Below, piece after piece: positions 8,064 to 15,064 of a stretch of DNA of 64,000 nucleotides. The DNA is from Streptomyces colonosanans. GTDB lineage: Bacteria > Actinomycetota > Actinomycetes > Streptomycetales > Streptomycetaceae. A program made the translations under genes and the position numbers. Below the pieces are notes generated by a model that was not told where the DNA came from, made no database searches, and saw only the letters and a program-made list of their open reading frames with translations. How positions within the stretch are numbered: position 1 is the first letter of the stretch; every line of letters begins with the position of its first letter. The stretch spans positions 49,434 through 113,433 of the forward strand of contig NZ_MLYP01000045.1 of assembly GCF_001866645.1 (NCBI RefSeq). Reading direction: 5' to 3'.

Positions 8064-9182
8064 TCAGTTGACGCCAGGCACGCGGAACAGCTCCTGTTCC
8101 ACTGTGTTGAGTGCGAGCCGTACGCCGCCGAGTGCTGCGGCTTCGTCGCCGAGCGACGAGGCAGCCACCTCAACCGGGAAGAGGCAAAGGTCACTGAGGC
8201 GGTTCCGGAGGGGGGCGAGGAGGAGCTCGCCGGCGAGGGAGATGCCGCCGCCGATGACGACCTGCTCCGGGTCGACGGTGAGGACCATGGCCGCCACGCC
8301 CTGCGCGAGGTCGGTGGTGAAGTCGGCCAGGGCCTGTTCGGCGCGATGATCCCCGGCGTGAACGGCTCTGAAGACACCTTCCGCGGAATCCCAGTGTTCC
8401 AGCAGGCGGCCGGGCGCGGTGTGCCAGCCGGAACTGCGGAGAACGCCGATCTCGCCCGCGGCGCCATTGCGCCCGGCACGCAGTCGGCCGTCCAGGAGGA
8501 TCCCCGCGGCGATGCGATGGCCGACGTGGATGTAGATCACATCCTGGTGGCCGCGGGCCACCCCCTGCCACTGCTCGCCGACCGCGGCCAGCGAGCAGTC
8601 ATTGCCCACGACAACCGGCGCGCCGAACGGCTTCATGAAAGCCGCCACGAGGTCGGTGCCCGCCCAGTCCGGCAGTCGTCCGCTCACGGTGACCGTGCCG
8701 GAGGCGGAGACCACGCCGGTCGTGGCGACTCCTGTGGCTCGTACGTCCGTCACGCCGAGAGCTGCGGAACGCAGCGTGCGGCGGGCCAACGTGCGGGCGT
8801 CAGCGATGCGCTCGGCGGGGCTGTGATCAGGGCCGACGGCTGTGCGGCGAGTGGCAAGCACCGTGCCGCGCAGGTCGGCGACGATCGCGAGGATCTTGTG
8901 GACGCCGATGTCGAGGCCGAGCACGCAGCCCGCCTCACTGCGAAAGCGGTAGCGCTTGGCAGGACGGCCCACCTGGCGTGGGCCGTCGGCGGCCGGAGCC
9001 ACCTCCTCCACCCACCCCTGCTCGACGAGGCCGGCGACCGCGTTCTCCACGGTGTTGCGGGCGACCGCGGTGGCTTTCACGAGTTCGGTGAGCGTGAGCT
9101 CTTCAGCGTCGTACAGAGCGCGCAGCACCGCGGACTGGTTCACCCGGCGCAGGAGTGATGGATCGCTTCCAGTGTTGATCAC
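8064..9182 (-). CDS. ROK-family transcriptional regulator, zinc motif missing
   Basis: The 372-residue protein has an N-terminal winged helix (NQSAVLRALYDAEELTLTELVKATAVARNTVENAV, residues 15-50), then a ROK sugar-kinase-like domain beginning with LGLDIGVHKI. It starts at a GTG at 9182 with GGGAG upstream. Conserved ROK elements VVVGNDCSLAAVGEQ and VVIGGGISL are present. The zinc-binding CxCGxxGC segment is absent: at the equivalent place it reads GEIGVLRSSGWHTAPGRLLEHW. It is divergent from the oxidoreductase gene at 9486, with an AT-rich inverted repeat between them, so it likely controls that gene. Being without the zinc motif, it may be a pure sensor or bind sugar differently. Confidence 0.88.
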   Translation of the reverse strand: MINTGSDPSLLRRVNQSAVLRALYDAEELTLTELVKATAVARNTVENAVAGLVEQGWVEEVAPAADGPRQVGRPAKRYRFRSEAGCVLGLDIGVHKILAIVADLRGTVLATRRTAVGPDHSPAERIADARTLARRTLRSAALGVTDVRATGVATTGVVSASGTVTVSGRLPDWAGTDLVAAFMKPFGAPVVVGNDCSLAAVGEQWQGVARGHQDVIYIHVGHRIAAGILLDGRLRAGRNGAAGEIGVLRSSGWHTAPGRLLEHWDSAEGVFRAVHAGDHRAEQALADFTTDLAQGVAAMVLTVDPEQVVIGGGISLAGELLLAPLRNRLSDLCLFPVEVAASSLGDEAAALGGVRLALNTVEQELFRVPGVN

Positions 9183-9241
9183 GGTCTGCTCCCACCCCTC
9201 TTGACGCGGCTGCGGCGAGGGTGCACAGTGGCTCGCGAAGT

Positions 9242-9264
9242 TATTTCAAAGGGTACCAGAAATA
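9242..9264. promoter_or_regulatory. Inverted repeat TATTTC-N11-GAAATA, candidate ROK operator
   Basis: Exact 6-bp arms at 9242-9247 and 9259-9264 make an unusually AT-rich island in the divergent region between the ROK gene and the oxidoreductase gene. ROK repressors such as NagC and XylR bind AT-rich palindromes with separated arms. The assignment is inferred from position and composition. The rest of 9183-9485 shows no gene. Confidence 0.5.
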
Positions 9265-9485
9265 TCGTCAGGAATTTGCCGAGACTGGCCCGACCTTCGG
9301 CGCCGTCGTCGTGTGGATCGAGGCCTGTACCGCTCCGGACTCACCGTGATCTCGGCGACTCTCGGCCGTGACCTGTGTCGTCACCACTCCCGCTTCGGGA
9401 CAGCCAGCACTGTGCGCGCTCACCACCTCACCTTGCAGAGGCACTTCCTCAAAGGCCCCGCTGAAGCAGCCCTCAAAGGACGATC

Positions 9486-10805
9486 GTGACCCACCACACT
9501 CCTGCTACATCCGCCAAGCAGTTCACCAATCTGCGTGACCACCACGGCATACCGCTCGATCGTCCGCTCAGTGTCGCCATCGCCGGCGCGGGCGCGCGAG
9601 GCGCCGGATATGCGGCGCTGGCCGCCGCGGGTGGCACGCCTGTCACCATCGCCGCGCTCGCGGAGCCGCGTGTCGGCCGCCGCGACCAACTCGCCAGCCG
9701 GTACAGCGTGCCGACCACGCACTGCCACGACGACTGGCGGCAGATGGCCGGCGGTCCTCGTCTCGCCGATGTCGTGATCATCGCCGTACAGGACACACAG
9801 CACGTCGAGGCTGTGGAGGCATTCGCGGCCCGCGGCTACGACATCCTGCTCGAGAAACCGATGGGGACGACTGCTGCCGAGTGCGACCGGATCGCCGCCG
9901 CCGCCGAGGATGCCGGGGTCTCCCTGACGGTCTGCCACGTGCTGCGCTATGCGCCCTACACCGTCCGTCTCAAGCGCATCCTGGACTCCGGTCGTATTGG
10001 CGAGATCGTGAATGTCCAGCACTTGGAGCCCATAGGCTACTGGCACTTCGCGCACTCGTTCGTCCGGGGAAGCTGGCGGCGCGAGGACACCTCCGGTTTC
10101 CTGCTGCTCACGAAGTGTTGCCACGACATCGACTGGCTCGGCTACATCGTCGGCCGGCCCGTGCGGGCTGTTTCCTCTTTCGGCGGGCTGGCTCACTTCC
10201 GTGCCGAGAACGCCCCCGAGGGCGCCGGAGAGCGGTGTGTGTCCTGCTCGATCGAGCCCGGGTGCCCGTACTCGGCGCGCAGGCTCTATGAAGTCGGGCT
10301 GCGCGAAGGCGGCGTCAAGCGGTACTTCACCTCGGTCGCCGCAGAGGAACTGACCGAAGCCTGCGTGGAAGAGGCGCTCGCGAGTGGACCGTACGGGCGA
10401 TGTGTCTACCACACCGACAACGACGTCGCGGACCACCAGGTGGTGAACCTGGAGTACGAGGGAGGCACGACCGCATCCTTCACCGCCACTGCCTTCACCC
10501 CGCAGGAGAACCGCAGCACCAAGATCTTCGGCACTCGAGGGCAGATCACCGGCGACGGTCGGCACATCGAGATCTACGACTTCGCCACCGACGAGCGCAC
10601 CCTCATCGACACCGACGCCGGCGGTGCCTCCGCCGCGGAGGGCCACGGCGGCGGGGACGCGGGTCTGATCTCTTCCTTCGTACGCGCGCACCACGAGGGT
10701 CGCCCCGAACTCCTGCTCACCGGCGCGGCGGAGAGCCGTGACAGCCACCGGGTGGTGTTCGCGGCGGAGCAGTCCCGCCGGAGCAGGCAGGTCGTACAGC
10801 TCTGA
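9486..10805 (+). CDS. Gfo/Idh/MocA-family oxidoreductase
   Basis: The 439-residue NAD(P)-dependent oxidoreductase starts at a GTG (9486) after AAAGGA. The Rossmann domain has the GAGARGAG dinucleotide loop (Gly34, Gly36, Gly39) and the family motif EKPM (Glu123-Lys124). The C-terminal alpha/beta domain carries CCHDIDWL with His213 and Asp214, the usual catalytic region. An additional cysteine cluster (Cys251, Cys254, Cys260, with PYSARR) could bind a metal and is seen in one branch of the family. Members act on sugars, inositols or sugar acids. The gene is divergent from the ROK regulator and is followed after 129 bases by the 788-residue exported protein. The substrate is unknown. Confidence 0.9.
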   Translation: MTHHTPATSAKQFTNLRDHHGIPLDRPLSVAIAGAGARGAGYAALAAAGGTPVTIAALAEPRVGRRDQLASRYSVPTTHCHDDWRQMAGGPRLADVVIIAVQDTQHVEAVEAFAARGYDILLEKPMGTTAAECDRIAAAAEDAGVSLTVCHVLRYAPYTVRLKRILDSGRIGEIVNVQHLEPIGYWHFAHSFVRGSWRREDTSGFLLLTKCCHDIDWLGYIVGRPVRAVSSFGGLAHFRAENAPEGAGERCVSCSIEPGCPYSARRLYEVGLREGGVKRYFTSVAAEELTEACVEEALASGPYGRCVYHTDNDVADHQVVNLEYEGGTTASFTATAFTPQENRSTKIFGTRGQITGDGRHIEIYDFATDERTLIDTDAGGASAAEGHGGGDAGLISSFVRAHHEGRPELLLTGAAESRDSHRVVFAAEQSRRSRQVVQL

Positions 10806-10934
10806 TCTGCCCCGTCGCGGGGAGGGCCGCAGACAGCGCCCCCTTGTCACCGGCCAAACGACAACGGGTCGGCCCTGGTACGACGTTCACCATGGCAGGC
10901 ACGTTGTCACGGTCCATCTCTCCTGGGAGGAACC

Positions 10935-13301
10935 ATGGACAGACGCAGCTTTCTGATCGCCGGCGGCCTGACGTCGCTGGCGGCGACCGGCATGACGGCC
11001 GAGCCTGCCCACGCGGCTCAGGCGTCCAAGCCGTTGCGGATCAACGCGGGGTTCCTCGCGGTTGATCTGTCGGATACCGGCCGGGTGGCCGGCCTGCGGG
11101 ATCTGCGTACCGGCACCGACTACGTGGCGCCTGGCAAGTCGGTGCCGCTGGTATCGGTCGTGCTCGGTGACGGACGACAGGAAACACCCACCCGGGTGCA
11201 GATTTCACCACGCGATCCCAAAGTGCTGGTCTTCAGCAGCGACAACGCCACGGTCGAGGTGAAGGTGGTCAAGTATCCCACCTATACCACCCTGGAGGTG
11301 GTCAGCCTGACCGCGGCGTCGGGTGTGGACGTGCAGACCCTGCTCTGGGGACCGCTGCCAACCAAGGTCACCCAGACGGTGGGTGAATGCGCCGGGGTGC
11401 TCCGAGACGACGCGTTCGCCCTCGGCCTACGGCCACTCAACGACAAAACCGTGGGTTCCTGGCCGAACGAGCATCGCTCCTTCGGGTTCGGCCCCGACAT
11501 TTTCGACAACCCCTACAGTCTGCAGGTGGACATCCACGTGGAATGGAGCGCCGCGGCGAAGACCACCTGGGGCAGCATTCTGCGTGCCTACACCTATGAC
11601 TACAGCAAGGTGCGGGTCCGCCAGCGCACCAGCGGGTATGAGATTCCGCTGGGGCCTTTGCCGGGGCCGGAGGGTCGGATTATCGGGTCGAAGGTCGCGT
11701 TGTTCGGTAGTGGGCCGGATCTGGTTCTCACGGTGTTGAGTCAGATCGCGCAGGAGCAGGGGCTGGAGTATCCGACGCTGGGTGGGCAGTGGCAGAAGAC
11801 GGCCCAGCGCACCTCGCAATCGCATTTCTGGGTCCACGATCTCAACACGAGCACCGTCATCGCCGCGAGTCAGTACGCCAAGCAGGCCGGGATAAAAAAC
11901 ATCTACGCGATCTCCGGCAACGGGCCCTGGATATCGCACGGGCACTACCAGTTCAACAGCGCGCTCGGCGGCTCGGACGAGAACGCCGCCAAGCTTGTTG
12001 CCACCGCGGCAAAGGAGGGGATCGAGGTCGGCGTACACACTCTCTCGGACTTCATCGACTCCGGAGATCCGTACGTCTCACCCCCACCAGCCGATTCGCG
12101 CCTGTCCACCGGCCTGACCGTCAAGCTGACCCGTCCACTAGCCGCATCCGACACCTCGCTCTATGTGGATTCTGGCAAACCGCTCGGGCCCGGCGTTCAA
12201 GGGAAGCGCCTGCGCATCGGCGATGAGTTCATCACCTACACCGGTCTGACGCAGGCCGGCGCCACCGAGTGGCAGGTCACTGGTCTGGCCCGCGGCCAGT
12301 GGGGATCGTCCGCGCAGCTGTATCCCGCCAGCACCGGCGTCGACCGGATCATCGAAAACTCCTACGGTGGTGCGATCGGCGATTTGCCGATCATCGACGA
12401 GATCGCGACCCGGTTGGCCGCCGCGTACAACAACACCGGTATCCAGGCAACGTCCTACGACGGGTTGGAATCGGCATCAGAGACCGGCTGGGGTGCCTAC
12501 GGCTTCGCGCGTCTGGTCAACGGGGTTTACCGCCAGCTCGATGCGAAGGACGGCTTCATCAGCGAGACCAGCAGAATGTCGTCCAACACCTGGGACGCCC
12601 AGTCCCGGGCCAGTTGGGGCGAAATCGGCTACACCGACTACACCCAGGTCATCAAGAACAACATCTTCTACAGCGCCAACTATCTGCCTCCGATGATGGG
12701 TCAGCAAGGGCTCTCGGGAAGCTCAACCCTGCAAATGATCGAAACCACCCTGGCGCACGCGGCCTCCCTCGACGCCGGCGTCAACTTCGAGACCAGCGTG
12801 CGCAGCCTCGCCTCCGGATCGAACACGGCGGCGGTGCTTCAAGCTATCAGGATATGGGAGTCCGCACGGAAGGCTGGTGCGTTCACCACCGAGCAGAAGA
12901 TGCTGTTGGCCGACCCGAACAAATATTGGCATCTGAGTGAGGGTACGCCCGACCAGGAGTGGTCGCTACAGCAGTTGGATTCCGCCGGCAACCCGATCGG
13001 GGAGGCGCAGCCGGTGAAAGCACCAGAGCCCGGGTTCACCACACCTACCCCGCCGGATGCCCGCGTGGGTGAGCTCTACGCGTTCAAAACCACCTCCAGC
13101 ACACCACAGACCATCCGCTACGAAGTCACCTCTGGTGCCCTACCGGCGGGACTCGCCCTCAACAAAGACACCGGCGGTGTCATCGGAATCCCCAGAAAAG
13201 CGGGAGCCAGCAGGTTCACCATCACCGCCCGCAACGACGGAGCCGTCCCCGACGCCTCTGTCTCCTACACCCTGAAGGTCAAGCCGGACAACGAAGGCTG
13301 A
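10935..13301 (+). CDS. Tat-exported 788-residue putative glycoside hydrolase-like protein with C-terminal Ig domain (copy A)
   Basis: I do not recognise a named family. The ATG has a strong GGGAGGAA upstream. The N-terminus MDRRSFLIAGGLTSLAATG is a Tat signal ending near AHA. An N-terminal beta-sandwich-like region (to about 300) precedes a barrel-like region with IKNIYAIS, GPWISHGHYQF and EVGVHTLSDFID. A small insert with RIGDEFITYTGL and LARGQWGS follows, then IQATSYDGLES, where Asp509 and Glu512 are candidate catalytic acids. The C-terminus is a putative-Ig (He_PIG-like) domain with RYEVTSGALPAGLALNKDTGGVIGIP. The layout resembles secreted glycosidases. A paralogue of identical length lies convergent at 15065-17431. 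Context suggests it releases the oligosaccharide imported by the local transporter. Confidence 0.75.
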   Translation: MDRRSFLIAGGLTSLAATGMTAEPAHAAQASKPLRINAGFLAVDLSDTGRVAGLRDLRTGTDYVAPGKSVPLVSVVLGDGRQETPTRVQISPRDPKVLVFSSDNATVEVKVVKYPTYTTLEVVSLTAASGVDVQTLLWGPLPTKVTQTVGECAGVLRDDAFALGLRPLNDKTVGSWPNEHRSFGFGPDIFDNPYSLQVDIHVEWSAAAKTTWGSILRAYTYDYSKVRVRQRTSGYEIPLGPLPGPEGRIIGSKVALFGSGPDLVLTVLSQIAQEQGLEYPTLGGQWQKTAQRTSQSHFWVHDLNTSTVIAASQYAKQAGIKNIYAISGNGPWISHGHYQFNSALGGSDENAAKLVATAAKEGIEVGVHTLSDFIDSGDPYVSPPPADSRLSTGLTVKLTRPLAASDTSLYVDSGKPLGPGVQGKRLRIGDEFITYTGLTQAGATEWQVTGLARGQWGSSAQLYPASTGVDRIIENSYGGAIGDLPIIDEIATRLAAAYNNTGIQATSYDGLESASETGWGAYGFARLVNGVYRQLDAKDGFISETSRMSSNTWDAQSRASWGEIGYTDYTQVIKNNIFYSANYLPPMMGQQGLSGSSTLQMIETTLAHAASLDAGVNFETSVRSLASGSNTAAVLQAIRIWESARKAGAFTTEQKMLLADPNKYWHLSEGTPDQEWSLQQLDSAGNPIGEAQPVKAPEPGFTTPTPPDARVGELYAFKTTSSTPQTIRYEVTSGALPAGLALNKDTGGVIGIPRKAGASRFTITARNDGAVPDASVSYTLKVKPDNEG

Positions 13302-13314
13302 GGAGCCTGCGAAA

Positions 13315-13333
13315 CAACCGCATCTCGCGGTTG
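13315..13333 (+). terminator. Hairpin after copy A
   Basis: CAACCGC (13315-13321) pairs with GCGGTTG (13327-13333) around a 5-nt loop, 14 bases after the stop of the 788-residue protein gene. There is no T-tract, as usual for Streptomyces hairpin terminators. Confidence 0.5.
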
Positions 13334-13346
13334 CCAGGAGCGCCAT

Positions 13347-13478
13347 ATGTGCGACACCGATGCCATCACCGGGATCCCTACCACTCCCGGCACCAGCAGG
13401 TTCACCATCACTGCGCACGACGGCGACTTGGCGTCCGACGCAGCGATCTCGTACCACCTGGGCGTCAGCCCAGCCTGA
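13347..13478 (+). pseudogene. Orphan Ig-domain fragment of a third copy of the 788-residue family
   Basis: A 43-codon frame from an ATG at 13347 encodes TDAITGIPTTPGTSRFTITA, then HDGDLASDAAISYHLGVSPA and a TGA. It aligns without gaps to the last ~40 residues of copy B (DTGAITGIPTTPGTSKFTIT) and more weakly to copy A just upstream. No Shine-Dalgarno sequence precedes it. It is the 3' tail of a lost third paralogue or a recombination scar, stranded between copy A and the FadR gene. Confidence 0.75.
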
Positions 13479-13484
13479 CCGGCC

Positions 13485-13517
13485 TCCCTGCGGTCTGGTC
13501 CGACGGGACCGCAGGGA
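13485..13517. terminator. Bidirectional hairpin between the Ig fragment and the FadR gene
   Basis: An exact 11-bp stem, TCCCTGCGGTC (13485-13495) with GACCGCAGGGA (13507-13517), and an 11-nt loop. It lies seven bases after the fragment's stop and 37 bases before the convergent FadR stop, so it can serve both strands. Confidence 0.6.
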
Positions 13518-13553
13518 AGCCCGACCCTGCGGCGGTGGCCCGCAAGGCCCGCG

Positions 13554-14372
13554 TCAGTGATGCGCGTGGTCGTCCACCGCGTCCGGTGGCCGATTGTCGA
13601 CCGGGGCATCGTCGGCGGGGAAAAGGCGGTGTCGGATTTCCCGCTGGAACTGTTCCTGCGTGAGGTCGATGTGCTCGGCCATGAGTGCTGCTGCCCGGTC
13701 CTCTTCCCCGCCCGCGACAGCGTCGGCGATCGCCAGGTGCTGCTCTGCGGCCACCACCAGCGACCCGCTCGAGTTGCCTGCCAGCCCGATGGCGCTGACC
13801 TGCCGCTGGAGCCGCTGGACCGACTCGAGGGTCGCAGAAAGGAAGGTGTTGGCCGCTGCGGTCCCGACCTTGCCGTGGAACAACTCGTCGGCCTGGTTGA
13901 ACGCTCTGACGTCATTGCGTTCTGCCGCGTCCGCCGACTGCTGTGCCGCTTCGCGCAGCGCCTTCACCTGGGACGGTACGGCCCGCTGCGCCGCCATACG
14001 CGCGGTGGTGGTCTCCACGAAGCGACGGAACTCGAACATCTCGTCCACCTGCTGAAGGTTCGCAGGCAGAAAGTGAGAGACCGACTGCCGCCACAAGTCG
14101 CCCGCCGGCTCGGCGACGTAGATGCCCCTGCCCTTCTGTACGGAGAGCCGCCCCAGGGCGGACAGGATCTTCACCGCTTCCCTGACCACCGTTTTGCTCA
14201 TCCGGACCGCGTCGGCCAGGTCCTTCTCCGTCGGCAGGCGGGCACCGGGCTCGAGGCGCTGCTGGGCGATGTACTCAAGAATCAGCTCCGCGGCGATCTC
14301 GTAACCGGGGCGATAAGCATCCGCCGCACCCTCCTGTTGTGGCGCGGGTGGCGACGGCTCGCGTCGAGTCAA
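13554..14372 (-). CDS. FadR-subfamily GntR transcriptional regulator
   Basis: The 272-residue protein starts at a TTG (14372) with AGGAGAGAGG upstream. Residues ~20-95 are a GntR winged helix (YEIAAELILEYIAQQRL, LPTEKDLADAVRMSKTVVREA, LGRLSVQKGRGIYV). The rest is an all-helical FCD ligand domain with EFRRFVETTTARMAA and ADELFHGKVGTAAANTFL; His-containing positions typical of metal-binding FCD domains are visible. FadR-type regulators commonly sense sugar acids or carboxylates. It lies between the two convergent 788-residue genes and on the same strand as copy B. The dehydratase at 6942 suggests an acid-sugar effector, and the palindromes at 6731 and 18027 are candidate sites. The C-terminal stretch is rich in Asp and His. 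Confidence 0.9.
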   Translation of the reverse strand: MTRREPSPPAPQQEGAADAYRPGYEIAAELILEYIAQQRLEPGARLPTEKDLADAVRMSKTVVREAVKILSALGRLSVQKGRGIYVAEPAGDLWRQSVSHFLPANLQQVDEMFEFRRFVETTTARMAAQRAVPSQVKALREAAQQSADAAERNDVRAFNQADELFHGKVGTAAANTFLSATLESVQRLQRQVSAIGLAGNSSGSLVVAAEQHLAIADAVAGGEEDRAAALMAEHIDLTQEQFQREIRHRLFPADDAPVDNRPPDAVDDHAHH

Positions 14373-15064
14373 CCTCTCTCCTCAGTCTCCTCTGCGGGAC
14401 CCGCTCGTGGGTGAGACGGCGGGCTCTTCACCGACACTACCAACAGCAATTTTACATAGCTATCCAATCTGCAACATCCAATAAACCGGATCTATGGGGG
14501 CGACGGTCAGGTTGTTCAGCCTGAGCCAGCTGGTGGTGATGCAGTCCGCTCGATGCGCGGGTATCGGCGGTGGGCGTGGTGGGCGAGGCGGGCGGGCCGG
14601 TGGTAGAGGCGGGAGCGCATCGTGTCCGGCTCGGCGTCGGCCGGTTCGTCACGGTCGTGGAGGGTCAACAACCGCAATCAGGCGCCGAGATCGGCTACAA
14701 GGTTCGCGGCGAGCAGCCACCCCGTGTTGACCTGGTACGGAGGTTCCGGTCACGTACATCCCGGCGGCGCCGGACCGAGCTGCGCGCCTGGTCAGCACAA
14801 GGCGTGCAGGGCACCAGCAAGGAGGCCGAGGATCTCGACCAGCCCTCGCCGATGCCCTGCGCCAAGTGAGCGTCGGGCCTATGCGCTATGAACCGCTGAA
14901 CTCAATCTCCGAGCCGCACAGGTGACAACGCAGCGGCGATCGGCGCCGGGACTCTGGGCGATCGAGCACGCGCTGTCGCCTGCGCAGAGTTCTGACGAGC
15001 TGGTCGACGCCGAGCTCAAGCGCACACCCTCGGGGACAACCAATGCAGCTTCTGATCAACACCA
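14373..15064. other. Intergenic region without a convincing gene
   Basis: About 690 bases separate the FadR gene start from the end of copy B. The first 130 bases are AT-rich for this genome (TTTTACATAGCTATCC, then GCAACATCCAATAAACC) and probably hold the FadR promoter. CATAG (14455-14459) and GGATCTATG (14488-14496) form an imperfect inverted repeat. Open frames further right have composition like non-coding high-GC sequence and no recognisable domain. Confidence 0.5.

Noticed and set aside
14570..14869. 99-codon plus-strand frame in the gap before copy B
   Set aside because: No recognisable domain, no ribosome-binding site, and composition like non-coding high-GC DNA.
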